Of a stretch of DNA of 36,584 nucleotides, positions 7,323 through 15,335 are shown piece by piece (positions within the stretch are counted from its first letter, which is position 1; each line of letters begins with the position of its first letter). This DNA comes from Parcubacteria group bacterium. GTDB lineage: Bacteria > Patescibacteriota > Patescibacteriia > Patescibacteriales > GWC2-42-12. A program made the translations under genes and the position numbers. The notes beneath the pieces were generated by a model. The model was not told the origin of the DNA, did no database searches, and was given only the letters and a program-made list of their open reading frames with translations. The stretch spans positions 1 through 36,584 of the forward strand of contig JACPHD010000009.1 in NCBI GenBank assembly GCA_016188785.1, written 5' to 3'.

Positions 7323-8447
7323 CTATCTAAACTCATCCAAAGTAGCGGTTAAAATTAAAAATTTATTGCCGCGAAAAACCTTTAAGCCTATTTTATCGCC
7401 AGGCTTGTATTTTTGCACCACTGACAGCAAAGTGGTCCGCTCTTGCAATTTAATAGCGTTAATTTCCGTGATAATATCGCCTGGTTTAAGTCCGGCTTTA
7501 GCGGCCGGTGAATCCGGCAATACGGTTGGTATGCCGTCAGCGCTAGGCATTATCCAGGCGCCGGAATTTCTAGGCAATTTATTTTCCGCGGCGGTTTGCG
7601 CCGTCAGCATGACATATCTGATGCCCAGCCTGACGCGGACAATCCGGCCGATTTCGCGCGCGCTTTTTATCACCGGCTTGGCATCGTTAACCGGAATGGC
7701 AAAACCAATGGACGAGCCGGCCTGATCAATTGCCACGTTAATCCCGATAATATTGCCGTTTAAATCTACCAGCGGTCCGCCCGAATTACCCGGGTTTATT
7801 TCCGCGTCAGTCTGAATCACATTATCTAAAACCTCGGCATTAGCTCCGCTCTGGTCCGAGGCTTCAAGACTGCGCCCCAGGCCGCTGACTATGCCTTTGG
7901 TGGCGCTATTCTGGTAACGGCCTAAAGTATTGCCGATTGCTACGACCGTGGAGCCGATTGGCAATTTATCGCTATCGCCCAATTCTACGAAAGGCAAATT
8001 TTTGTCAAAAATTTTCAGCACGGCTAAATCATTAAGCGGATCTTTGCCGATTAGCTGAGCGTAATACTGCTTGCCAGTAGGCAAAATAATTTTAAATTCA
8101 GCGGTCTTTTCATTGCCGGCGCTTACCACATGCCGGTTGGTTAAAATTAAGCCGTCAGCCGAAATTAAGAACCCCGTGCCCGAGCCTTTTTTAACCGTCT
8201 CGGTTTTTTCCGTTTGTTCGCCCGTATCTAAATTTATAATAGTAGTAGTTTGCTTGTCCATGACAATAATATTAACCACGGCCGGCATGACTTTTTTAAT
8301 GGCCCGAACAGTCGCTTCCTGATCGTCCAGGCGCAAATTATCTGCGATAACTTTAGCAATATTAGATTTATAATTATCAGCCCATAAGGCCACGCTAACG
8401 CCGGTTAAAAATATGAAAATTATTATAAAATATTTTTTCATTCTCAT
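7323..8447 (-). CDS. HtrA/DegP-type trypsin-like serine protease with PDZ domain
   Basis: This is a membrane-anchored extracytoplasmic quality-control protease. From the ATG at 8447 the protein has 374 aa. The N-terminal anchor is MKKYFIIIFIFLTGVSVALW. The catalytic triad is His106 (LTNRHVV), Asp141 (NDLAVLKI) and Ser222 (NPGNSGGPL). One C-terminal PDZ domain covers about 255-370, with DSPAAKAGLKPGDIITEINA. The ORF track start at 8465 adds MCYNLF, but a promoter -10 box (TATAAT, 8454-8459) lies within that stretch, six nt before the 8447 ATG, so the shorter form, probably leaderless, is preferred. It is monocistronic by spacing. The domain set and length (one PDZ) are normal for short HtrA proteins. 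Confidence 0.9.
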   Translation of the reverse strand: MRMKKYFIIIFIFLTGVSVALWADNYKSNIAKVIADNLRLDDQEATVRAIKKVMPAVVNIIVMDKQTTTIINLDTGEQTEKTETVKKGSGTGFLISADGLILTNRHVVSAGNEKTAEFKIILPTGKQYYAQLIGKDPLNDLAVLKIFDKNLPFVELGDSDKLPIGSTVVAIGNTLGRYQNSATKGIVSGLGRSLEASDQSGANAEVLDNVIQTDAEINPGNSGGPLVDLNGNIIGINVAIDQAGSSIGFAIPVNDAKPVIKSAREIGRIVRVRLGIRYVMLTAQTAAENKLPRNSGAWIMPSADGIPTVLPDSPAAKAGLKPGDIITEINAIKLQERTTLLSVVQKYKPGDKIGLKVFRGNKFLILTATLDEFR

Positions 8448-8453
8448 AAATAA

Positions 8454-8481
8454 ATTATAGCACAAAAAAAATTCATGGCAA
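8454..8481 (-). promoter_or_regulatory. Consensus promoter giving a leaderless htrA transcript
   Basis: On the minus strand TTGCCA (8476-8481) is followed by a 16-nt spacer and TATAAT (8454-8459). The ATG at 8445-8447 begins after six more bases, where transcription would normally start. Confidence 0.65.
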
Positions 8482-8503
8482 CTGCCGGCTTTTTCCCAAA
8501 ATT

Positions 8504-8535
8504 AAAAGCCTCTGACGGCGCCGTTAGAGGCTTTT
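8504..8535. terminator. Bidirectional intrinsic terminator
   Basis: AAAAGCCTCT and AGAGGCTTTT flank GACGGCGCCGTT, giving a nearly perfect 32-nt palindrome with A and T runs on both sides. On the minus strand it lies downstream of hpf and the coiled-coil remnant and upstream of the htrA promoter. Confidence 0.75.
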
Positions 8536-8596
8536 AAATAATTTTTCAAAAAACAAGAATTAATCCGCCTGCCTGTCATCTTTTTCTTCATTTGAC

Positions 8597-8780
8597 TTAA
8601 TCAGCCATTAAAGTTTGCAAAGTGTCATCGGCTAATTTTATGTTGCGCGCTTCTTCCAACCGTTTTGTTTCTATGCTAATGGCCTGGCGCAGCTGGCTTA
8701 GCTTTTCACTTTCGCTGATCAGCTTATCACGCAGATTATTCAGCGCCTTCCAAAATATCTACCAACTCTGCCGCGGACAT
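8597..8780 (-). pseudogene. Frameshifted remnant of a small coiled-coil protein
   Basis: The ORF track misses this one. On the minus strand the ATG at 8780 opens MSAAELVDILEG and soon stops. Moving one base within GAAGG gives a continuous frame: ALNNLRDKLISESEKLSQLR, then QAISIETKRLEEARNIKLAD, ending LMAD at 8597. The heptad pattern and lack of Pro or Gly indicate a coiled coil. The joined product would be about 60 aa, probably a truncated piece of a longer protein. It lies between hpf and a terminator. I do not recognise a function. The other bases of the 8466-8822 gap hold only the htrA promoter and the terminator. Confidence 0.5.
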
Positions 8781-8822
8781 AAAAGGTGCTGGATAAATTA
8801 TCTGTTAAAACTGCCCTAAATC

Positions 8823-9164
8823 CTATAGCGCGCTTAATTTCTGTTTATGCTTTTTTCTGTCTATCTTTTTCTCTTTATACTTTTTTATCACCACTTCCAG
8901 ATGGTCTTTGACTTTATCAATGGCTTTGAATAAGCTTTTTTCAGTCTTTTCTACCCGTAAAAAATCACCGGGTAAATCCAGATTGACTTCCGCGCAGTAA
9001 ATTTCGCCTTTTAGGTGATGATTGGTGGTTTTACTGATTTCTAAGTGGGCGTTAATAACCTTGAGCTTGCCCAAATATTTATCCAGCATATCCATTTTCT
9101 GCTGCGCGTAAGCGCGCAAGTTGTCCGTCAGTTCTAAATTAGTGGCTTTAATGTTTAGTTGCAT
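8823..9164 (-). CDS. hpf: Ribosome hibernation promoting factor, short form (HPF/RaiA family)
   Basis: The 113-aa protein covers the whole S30AE/HPF N-terminal domain: MQLNIKATNLELTDNLRAYAQQKM, then LDKYLGKL, the conserved HLKGEIYCAEVNLDLPGDFLRVEKTEKSLFKAIDKVKDHLEVVIKKYKEK, and a basic tail. It binds the 30S subunit and inactivates ribosomes in stasis. The long-form C-terminal dimerisation domain is absent, so this is the short type. It follows dnaE by 43 nt on the same strand and may be cotranscribed. No SD is visible. Confidence 0.9.
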   Translation of the reverse strand: MQLNIKATNLELTDNLRAYAQQKMDMLDKYLGKLKVINAHLEISKTTNHHLKGEIYCAEVNLDLPGDFLRVEKTEKSLFKAIDKVKDHLEVVIKKYKEKKIDRKKHKQKLSAL

Positions 9165-9207
9165 AATAATAAAATCGATTCACAAGCGGAACAGCAAAAC
9201 CGCCCGC

Positions 9208-12200
9208 CTAGCCTAAAATATTATTTATGGCTTCAATTAAAAATTTATTATAGTCAACTTTAAAATCGGTCTCCACCAGACTAACTTTGGCGCCGGTTAA
9301 TAATTTAAAAAATACCTTTTGGCCGCCGCTATTGGTTAACAGCGCTTGTTTTAATTTGTCCAGAGCTAAAGCGCTGGCGTTGCCGTTTAAATTTATGTAC
9401 AAATTGCCGTCTTTAAAAATTAAATGTTTTGACACGAGCGGAGAATCTTTTGGCGATGGATAACCAAAAAATCTTCCTGGCTCACGGTTATTTTTGCCAT
9501 TGCCCGAAGCCGTAAATTTTTTTATTACCTCGCCGGCGGTTTCAAGGTTCAACTCAACCGCTTTATTACCAAGCAGCTTAAGCTCCTGATCTTTGTCAGA
9601 TAACTTGCCCTGGCATAATACCGCTTTGCCTTCCTGCCACAACAAATCATTATCTTTGAGCAAACTGGGAAAAACCAATATTTCCAAACCGCCGCTCGTA
9701 TCTTCAATTTTAACAAACAACATAGGTTCATTAGAACGGGTTATAATTTTTTTAATTTTAGTAATAACACCGCCGACATAAATCTGCTGGTCGGATTTAT
9801 GTTCGGCTAAACGCGCCACCGGTAAAACCGCCTGATTTAAAAATTTCTTAAACTCGGAAAAAGGATGTTCGCTGATATAGAGACCTAAAAGTTCTTTCTC
9901 CCAGGCTAATTTCTCGCGAGGCAAAGCGGCCGGCGCGGCTAGCAGTTTAAGCTTATGGCTGAAGTTTAAGCCTGGCGCATCGGCAAATAAACTAACCTGG
10001 CCGTTGGTTTTTGTTTTGGCGGTTTCGCGGTTAAATTCTAAAATATTATCCATACTGCCCAGCAGCTCTCCGCGTTCGCCGAATTTATCCAGCGCGCCTG
10101 ATTTAATTAAGCTTTCCAGAGATTTTTTATTCAAATCTTTATCGCAGACACGGACGAGTAAATCAGTAATATCCTCGTAAGGGCCGTTCTTTTTGCGCTC
10201 TTTTATTATTTCTTCGGCAATATGGCCGCCGATATTTTTTACGGCTTTAAGGCCGAAACGGATGGTAGCTGGCGCCTCGCCGGTCCGAACCGCCAGATTT
10301 TTTTCCGTGCCCGAGGTCACCACGGTAAAAGATTCAAATGATTCGTTGATATCCGGCGCCATAACTTTTAGGCCCATATGCCGGCACTCGTCAATTTCAA
10401 TGGCAATACGGTCGGTATTTTGCTGATCCGCGGTTAACAGCGCGGCCATGAATTCGGTCGGCCAATGCGCTTTTAAATAAGCGGTTTGATAACCGATCAG
10501 GGCGTAGCAGGCGGCGTGAGAGCGATTAAAGCCATAACCGGCGAACGGTTCAATAAAAGAAAAAATCTTCTCGGCCAGCTGGCTCGCGATGCTGTTTTTA
10601 ACGCAGCCGTCAATAAACTTTTCTTTTTGTTCAGCCAAGAGTTTTACGATTTTCTTACCCATGGCTTTTCTTAAAACATCGGCTTCGGCCATAGTAAAAC
10701 CGGCTAAATCGCGGGCGATTTGCATGACCTGCTCCTGATAAATCGCCACGCCATGAGTTTTTTCTAAAATCGGTTTTAATTTTGGCTGCAAATAATTCGG
10801 TTTCTTCTTGCCATGTTTGCCGTTAATGTAATCCGGAATCCATTCCATGGGGCCGGGGCGGTATAAAGCCACCATGGCGATAATGTCTTCAAATTCAGTC
10901 GGCTTAAGCTCGCGCAAATATCTTTTCATGCCGCTGGATTCAAATTGAAACACGCCAGTAGTTTCCCCATCCTGAAATAATTTAAATGTCAAATCGTCAT
11001 CTAAAGGAATTTTATCAATGTCCATAAGCAGTCCCCGGGTATTTTTTATAATTTTAATGGCTGATTCAATAATAGTTAAATTTTTTAAGCCTAAAAAATC
11101 AATTTTTAATAAACCAAGATCCTCTACCGGGTGCATGGAAAACTGCGAGACAATTGTGCGATCCGATGAGGAAGCGTATTGCAAAGGCACATATTCGGTC
11201 AAAGTGTCTTTAGTAATAATAACGGCACAGGCATGGGTTGAAGCATGGCGCGCCACGCCTTCCAGCCTTTTGGCATAATCAATTATCCGCCGGGCGCTAG
11301 CATCATTTTTATACAGCTCTTTTAATTCGCTTACCTCTTCTACTGCCTGCTTAATTTTAGAAAACATAGGGATCATTTTGGCCAATCTATCGCATAATTC
11401 ATAAGCATAACCAAGCACCCGGCCGACATCGCGAATCGCGGCTCGGGCCGCCATAGTGCCAAAAGTAATAATCTGCGAAACATGATCTTTGCCGTATTTT
11501 TCTTCAACATAGTTTAAAACTTCATCCCGCCTAATATCGGCAAAATCCAAATCAATATCAGGCATGGAAATCCGGTCCGGATTTAAAAAACGTTCAAACA
11601 GCAAATCGTATTTAAGCGGATCAATGTTAGTAATATTTAATAAATAGGAAACTAAAGATCCTGGAGCCGAACCGCGGCCCGGCCCGACCACGATTTTATT
11701 ATCTTTGGCCCAATTAACAAAATCAGCCACAATTAAAAAATATGAAGGCCAGCCCATTTTTTTAATAACCGACAGCTCATAGTCCATTCGGTCTTTTATG
11801 GCCGGTTCAATTTTTTCATAGCTTAAGCCATAGCGCTTAATCAGGCCCTGGCGGCATAAATTATCAAGGTAATCATCAACCTGCTGACCTATGGGCACGT
11901 TGAAATGCGGCAACTGGATTTTCCCCAGTTCAATTTCCAGGTTGCAAGCCGCGGCGATTTTTTCCGTATTAACGATCGCCTCGGGTACTTCTTTAAATGC
12001 CTCAACCATTTCTTTGGCGCCGCGAAAAGAATAATCGCCGCCTAACATTATCAGCCGGTCCCGGTCTTCTTTTTTTTTCTTGGTCTGAAGACAAAGCAGA
12101 ACATCCTGCGCTTCATCGTCTTCTTTGTTCAAATAATGAACGTCATTAGTCGCCACCACCGGCAGATTCAGTTCGCGCGAAAAGTTGAGCAAAGCTCGGT

Positions 12201-12756
12201 TGGCTTTTCCCTGGTTGGGCAAATCCGGGTGGCTTTGCAGTTCTAAATAAAAATTATCCGGGCCGAAAAGTTCCGCGTATTCTAAAATTCTTTTTCGCGC
12301 CTTGTCTAATTTATCGGCCACCGCCAGCCGGGGAATCTCGCCGACCAGACAAGAAGTCAGGGCAATCAAGCCGTCTTTATGCTTAACTAAAATTTCCCAG
12401 TCAATCCGTGGTTTATAGTAAAAACCTTCTAAGTGCGCCAAAGAAGTTAATTTAATTAAATTGCCATAACCGGTTTTATCTTTGGCTAACAGCACTAAAT
12501 GATAATTTTTTTCCTCTTTGCCGTTTTTATCAAAGCGAGAACCAGGCGCAATATAGGCTTCCAGACCGATAATCGGCTTTAAGCCGGCCTTTTTGCATTT
12601 TTGATAAAATTCTATGGTCCCATACATCACGCCATGATCGGTTAAGGCCAGGCTGGTACAGCCTTCATCACTGGCTTTCTGGATTAACTCGTCAATTTTA
12701 GTTAGTCCGTCCAGCAAAGAGTAGTGGCTATGGACATGGAGATGAGTAAATTTCAT
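9208..12756 (-). CDS. dnaE: DNA polymerase III alpha subunit
   Basis: This is the replicative polymerase, 1182 aa, the usual DnaE length. Domains in order: PHP domain (HLHVHSHYSLLDG at 5-17; LTDHGVMYG), palm with GPGRGSAPGSLVSYLL (358-373) and catalytic aspartates in PDIDLDF (399-405), further palm and fingers (HASTHACAVIIT, YRPGPMEWIP, GYGFNRSHAACYA), the helix-hairpin-helix region (IRFGLKAVKNIG), and an OB-fold (IYVGGVITKIKKIITRSNEPMLFVKIED). The C-terminal tau-binding part is short and divergent. There is no DnaQ-like exonuclease insertion, so it is DnaE rather than PolC. The transcript appears leaderless: the predicted -10 box ends six nt before the ATG. It is followed by hpf. Confidence 0.95.
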   Translation of the reverse strand: MKFTHLHVHSHYSLLDGLTKIDELIQKASDEGCTSLALTDHGVMYGTIEFYQKCKKAGLKPIIGLEAYIAPGSRFDKNGKEEKNYHLVLLAKDKTGYGNLIKLTSLAHLEGFYYKPRIDWEILVKHKDGLIALTSCLVGEIPRLAVADKLDKARKRILEYAELFGPDNFYLELQSHPDLPNQGKANRALLNFSRELNLPVVATNDVHYLNKEDDEAQDVLLCLQTKKKKEDRDRLIMLGGDYSFRGAKEMVEAFKEVPEAIVNTEKIAAACNLEIELGKIQLPHFNVPIGQQVDDYLDNLCRQGLIKRYGLSYEKIEPAIKDRMDYELSVIKKMGWPSYFLIVADFVNWAKDNKIVVGPGRGSAPGSLVSYLLNITNIDPLKYDLLFERFLNPDRISMPDIDLDFADIRRDEVLNYVEEKYGKDHVSQIITFGTMAARAAIRDVGRVLGYAYELCDRLAKMIPMFSKIKQAVEEVSELKELYKNDASARRIIDYAKRLEGVARHASTHACAVIITKDTLTEYVPLQYASSSDRTIVSQFSMHPVEDLGLLKIDFLGLKNLTIIESAIKIIKNTRGLLMDIDKIPLDDDLTFKLFQDGETTGVFQFESSGMKRYLRELKPTEFEDIIAMVALYRPGPMEWIPDYINGKHGKKKPNYLQPKLKPILEKTHGVAIYQEQVMQIARDLAGFTMAEADVLRKAMGKKIVKLLAEQKEKFIDGCVKNSIASQLAEKIFSFIEPFAGYGFNRSHAACYALIGYQTAYLKAHWPTEFMAALLTADQQNTDRIAIEIDECRHMGLKVMAPDINESFESFTVVTSGTEKNLAVRTGEAPATIRFGLKAVKNIGGHIAEEIIKERKKNGPYEDITDLLVRVCDKDLNKKSLESLIKSGALDKFGERGELLGSMDNILEFNRETAKTKTNGQVSLFADAPGLNFSHKLKLLAAPAALPREKLAWEKELLGLYISEHPFSEFKKFLNQAVLPVARLAEHKSDQQIYVGGVITKIKKIITRSNEPMLFVKIEDTSGGLEILVFPSLLKDNDLLWQEGKAVLCQGKLSDKDQELKLLGNKAVELNLETAGEVIKKFTASGNGKNNREPGRFFGYPSPKDSPLVSKHLIFKDGNLYINLNGNASALALDKLKQALLTNSGGQKVFFKLLTGAKVSLVETDFKVDYNKFLIEAINNILG

Positions 12757-12762
12757 ATTTTC

Positions 12763-12791
12763 AATATAGCATTTTATAAAAAAAATGCCAA
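12763..12791 (-). promoter_or_regulatory. Promoter giving a leaderless dnaE transcript
   Basis: On the minus strand TTGGCA (12786-12791), a 17-nt spacer and TATATT (12763-12768) are followed by six bases and then the dnaE ATG at 12756. The geometry matches the htrA promoter. Confidence 0.6.
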
Positions 12792-12819
12792 CAAAAAAAC
12801 AGGCGTTATTTTTCCTGTT
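12792..12819 (-). terminator. Intrinsic terminator downstream of the small coiled-coil gene
   Basis: On the minus strand AACAGG and CCTGTT pair around a 10-nt loop and are followed by a T run. It overlaps the -35 box of the dnaE promoter and separates the partition genes from dnaE. Confidence 0.55.
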
Positions 12820-12832
12820 CTTTTGTTTATCA

Positions 12833-13087
12833 CTAGACTGTTTTCACTTCTAACTTCTCTAACTTCTTGATTATTATTTCATGGTTAGCCGCGGTTTTTT
12901 GCATTCTGTCATGCGCGCCCTGGTTAGAAGCCATTTCAGTTTGAAAATCCTTATGTTTAGTCGCGATGCCGTCAACGACAGTAAGAATCTGATCTATTTT
13001 ACCATCCATCTTTTTAAAATCTTTCTTTAATTCATTAAATTCTTCTTTGGTAACCAATTTATTAAATTGTTCAGGGGTTAATGGCAT
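12833..13087 (-). CDS. Small coiled-coil hypothetical protein
   Basis: From the internal ATG at 13087 (MPLTPEQFNKLVTKEEFNEL) the protein has 84 aa. The track's longer start adds a hydrophobic MLLSIICLLYINKF stretch, which is less convincing because family-like sequence begins at MPLTPEQ. It is almost entirely charged helix with heptads (LKKDFKKMDGKIDQILTVVDGI, HEIIIKKLEKLEVK). I recognise no enzymatic motif. Similar short coiled-coil proteins are frequent in Patescibacteria from memory. It lies 66 nt beyond parB on the same strand and ends before a terminator, so cotranscription with parAB is possible. Function unknown. Confidence 0.6.
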   Translation of the reverse strand: MPLTPEQFNKLVTKEEFNELKKDFKKMDGKIDQILTVVDGIATKHKDFQTEMASNQGAHDRMQKTAANHEIIIKKLEKLEVKTV

Positions 13088-13153
13088 AAATTTATTTATG
13101 TATAGTAGACATATAATTGATAATAACATAACCGCCAGACACTGGCAACGGCC

Positions 13154-14047
13154 TTAATTCTTAATTTTATTAACCATTTCTCCTAATTCCTCGTCGCTAA
13201 AAAAATAAATAATAACTTGTCCGCCCCGTCCCTTGCGCTTGACTTCGGCTTTAGTACCGAAAAACTGCCGGAAAGCGAATTCCTTATCTTTGTCCGCGTA
13301 ATTTATCTTAATTCTGGCCTGTTTGGTGCCGCCCATAACTCTGGTTTCTTTCAAGGAATCGTTAACCGTCATTTTATTTAAAAGCACTTTTTTATATAGC
13401 GCCATTTGCTGGGCTTCAGTTTCCAAACCAACAATTATTTTAGCATGGCCTTCGGTTATTTTGCCTTGAATCAAAGCTCGCTGAATTTCTTCCGGCAGAT
13501 TTAATAACCTTAAAGTATTGGTTATAACCGGCCGCGACCGGCTCACTTTAGCCGCTAATTGGTCCTGGCTTAAATTAAATTCGTCAATCAATTTGCGATA
13601 AGCCAGGGCCGTTTCTATAGAGTTTAAATCTTCTCTTTGCAAATTTTCCACTAAAGCCAGCTCCAGCTTTTGCTGTTCATCGGCTTCTCTGACTATGGCC
13701 GGCACCACGGCTAATCCTAAAATTTTAGCCGCCCTTAGACGTCTTTCGCCGGCAATCAGCTCAAACTTGCCTGCGTCGGCCGGCGGATTTTGCGTAACAA
13801 TCAGCGGCTGGATCATGCCATACTGCTTGATTGACTCAACTAATTCATTTAGCTGATGCTCATTAAAATTTTTGCGCGGCTGCATGGGATTAAAAGCAAT
13901 CTGTTCTGGTTTCAATTGCAAGACTCTGCTCTTATCAGCAACGCTGGCCACCTCAATCACGGCCTCGCCAGCCAAAGTGGCGGCGGCTTTATTAACTTTC
14001 TGCGGAATCAGCGAGGATAATCCTCGGCCAAGACTGTTGTTAGACAT
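13154..14047 (-). CDS. parB: Chromosome partitioning protein ParB
   Basis: The protein has 297 aa from the ATG at 14047, where the ParB start MSNNSLGRGLSSLIPQK lies. The 21 extra upstream residues in the track look spurious. Domains: ParB/Spo0J N-terminal nuclease-like CTP-binding domain (PRKNFNEHQLNELVESIKQYG, ELIAGERRLRAAKILGL, VENLQREDLNSIE), helix-turn-helix parS reader (LSQDQLAAKVSRSRPVITNTLRLLNLP), and a C-terminal dimerisation region. It acts with ParA, encoded 170 nt upstream, in origin segregation. I found no parS-like TGTTTCACGTGAAACA in the window. The gap to parA is filled by an AT-rich hairpin repeat. No SD is seen. Confidence 0.92.
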   Translation of the reverse strand: MSNNSLGRGLSSLIPQKVNKAAATLAGEAVIEVASVADKSRVLQLKPEQIAFNPMQPRKNFNEHQLNELVESIKQYGMIQPLIVTQNPPADAGKFELIAGERRLRAAKILGLAVVPAIVREADEQQKLELALVENLQREDLNSIETALAYRKLIDEFNLSQDQLAAKVSRSRPVITNTLRLLNLPEEIQRALIQGKITEGHAKIIVGLETEAQQMALYKKVLLNKMTVNDSLKETRVMGGTKQARIKINYADKDKEFAFRQFFGTKAEVKRKGRGGQVIIYFFSDEELGEMVNKIKN

Positions 14048-14106
14048 ATTATTATAAATTACTTTATTTAGTTTATTAAAAGTTATTTTACAAAAATTTT
14101 CAAGCA

Positions 14107-14216
14107 TCAATTTTCAATTTTCAATGAATTTTCAATGAGTAAATTTTCAATTTTAATTGTTTGAAAATTTATTCATTGGAGCTTGATTGAAAATTGGTCA
14201 TTGAAAATTGAAAATT
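14107..14216. repeat. AT-rich operon-spacer hairpin (copy 3)
   Basis: CAATTTTCAATGAATTTTCAATG units face ATTGAAAATTGGTCATTG units. It fills the parA-parB gap. Confidence 0.75.
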
Positions 14217-14217
14217 A

Positions 14218-14988
14218 CTAATACCGCCGCTCTAAGTCAATCACTTCCCTGGCCAATTTTTCATAAGCCCGACCGCCTTTAGAGGCCGGATCATAATACA
14301 AAATAGAACGGCCGAAACTGGGCGCTTCGGCTAATTTAACGCTGCGCGGAATAATGCTTCTAAAAACCCGATTGGGAAAATATTGGTAAAGCTCGTTCAT
14401 AACCGAACCGGATAAGCGATTACGCTTGTCAAACATGGTAATGACCGCGCCTATAATACCCAATTCCGGCTTTAAATTATTCTGCACTAAACTGATAGTT
14501 TCCAATAACTGACTTAAGCCCTCCAAGGCGAAATATTCGCTTTGAATTGGAATTAAAACTTCGTCAGCCGCGGCCAAACTATTAACGGTTAAAAGTCCGA
14601 GCGAGGGCGGCCCGTCTATAATAATATAATCATATTCGTCTTTTACTAAATTCAAAATTCGCGACAGCCTGAATTCCCGGTCTTCCATATTAACTAACTC
14701 AATGCCGGCGCCGGCTAAAGCAATCGTGGCCGGAGCGATTTTATAGCCGTCTTGCAAAGTATATTTTATAATTTCAAAAATCGGCTTTTGCCCGATTAGA
14801 GCCTCATAAATCCCATGTTCCAGGCTTTTATGGTCAACGCCTAATCCCGAGGTGGCGTTGGCCTGCGGATCAATATCCACGAGCAAAACCTGCTTGCCTA
14901 AATAGGCTAAATAAGCGCCCAAATTTAAAGCCGTAGTGGTCTTGCCCACCCCGCCTTTTTGATTGACTATGGAAATAATTTTACCCAT
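14218..14988 (-). CDS. parA: Chromosome partitioning ATPase ParA (Soj)
   Basis: The 256-aa deviant Walker ATPase forms DNA-bound gradients that move ParB-parS complexes. Motifs: deviant Walker A KGGVGKTT (residues 10-17, with the signature Lys), ALNLGAYLAYLGKQVLLVDIDPQANATSGLG (switch), Walker B YDYIIIDGPPSLGLLTVNSL, and C-terminal PRSVKLAEAPSFGRSILYYDP. There is no N-terminal helix-turn-helix, so this is the chromosomal Soj type rather than a plasmid P1 type. Its consensus promoter (15106-15134) gives a leader of about 110 nt containing a 20-nt palindrome, and diverges from the tRNA-Leu promoter. parB follows in the same transcription unit. Confidence 0.95.
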   Translation of the reverse strand: MGKIISIVNQKGGVGKTTTALNLGAYLAYLGKQVLLVDIDPQANATSGLGVDHKSLEHGIYEALIGQKPIFEIIKYTLQDGYKIAPATIALAGAGIELVNMEDREFRLSRILNLVKDEYDYIIIDGPPSLGLLTVNSLAAADEVLIPIQSEYFALEGLSQLLETISLVQNNLKPELGIIGAVITMFDKRNRLSGSVMNELYQYFPNRVFRSIIPRSVKLAEAPSFGRSILYYDPASKGGRAYEKLAREVIDLERRY

Positions 14989-15000
14989 TGTAAAAATATA

Positions 15001-15058
15001 ATGACCAATGACAAATATCCAATGACAAATGTCATTGGAAATTTGACATTAAAAACAA
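15001..15058. repeat. Inverted repeats in the parA leader
   Basis: CCAATGACA-AA-TGTCATTGG (15019-15038) is a perfect palindrome with 9-bp arms. A further CCAATGACA lies at 15005-15013 and TTTGACATT follows. The units resemble the GGTCATTG parts of the operon-spacer repeats. Whether it is an operator or a repeat relic is open. Confidence 0.55.
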
Positions 15059-15105
15059 TTTTACATTTTTAACTATTATTTTAATTTTTGAGTTTAACAT
15101 TCTAT

Positions 15106-15134
15106 ATTATACCCCAATTAAATTGTTTTGACAA
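15106..15134 (-). promoter_or_regulatory. Promoter for parA-parB, sharing its -35 with the tRNA promoter
   Basis: On the minus strand TTGTCA (15129-15134), a 17-nt spacer and TATAAT (15106-15111). Its -35 hexamer overlaps by five bases the plus-strand TTGACA at 15128-15133. Confidence 0.7.
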
Positions 15135-15156
15135 TTTACTCAAGTTAATTTATAAT
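15128..15156 (+). promoter_or_regulatory. Perfect consensus promoter for tRNA-Leu
   Basis: TTGACA (15128-15133), a 17-nt spacer and TATAAT (15151-15156). Transcription would begin near 15163, about 32 nt before the mature tRNA. Confidence 0.85.
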
Positions 15157-15194
15157 AAAATCGCTGGCGATTTAAGCTGGCCTTATTTTTTAAG

Positions 15195-15281
15195 GCCTCG
15201 GTGGCGGAACTGGCAGACGCGCACGACTCAAACTCGTGTGAAAGCAATTTCATGAGAGTTCGATTCTCTCCCGAGGCACCA
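15195..15281 (+). tRNA. tRNA-Leu (anticodon CAA)
   Basis: The acceptor GCCTCGG pairs with CCGAGGC. The anticodon stem is CACGA/TCGTG with loop CTCAAAC, so the anticodon is CAA and reads UUG. The long variable arm TGAAA-GCAA-TTTCA is typical of class II tRNAs. The T arm is GAGAG-TTCGATT-CTCTC, and the discriminator A and CCA are encoded. The D loop contains AACTGGCAGAC. Total length is 87 nt. No insertion is present. Confidence 0.95.
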
Positions 15282-15283
15282 AA

Positions 15284-15310
15284 AAAACCGCGCTGGCGCG
15301 GTTTTACTTC
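15284..15310 (+). terminator. Intrinsic terminator after tRNA-Leu
   Basis: CCGCGC-TG-GCGCGG is followed by TTTTACTT, directly after the encoded CCA. It should end the tRNA transcript before the CofE-like gene, although the gene starts only about 30 nt later. Confidence 0.75.
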
Positions 15311-15335
15311 ATTATCAGATTAACCATCAACAATC

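Noticed and set aside
10255-10325. Another in-frame repeat insertion in dnaE (NLAVRTGEAPAT segment)
   Set aside because: The protein looks slightly longer than expected there, but no inverted-repeat termini matching the PVRN element were found.
13154-14988. Plasmid-type or phage-type parAB, or a nearby replication origin
   Set aside because: ParA lacks the N-terminal HTH of plasmid types. Neighbours are housekeeping genes. No parS consensus, dnaA or clear DnaA-box cluster was seen.
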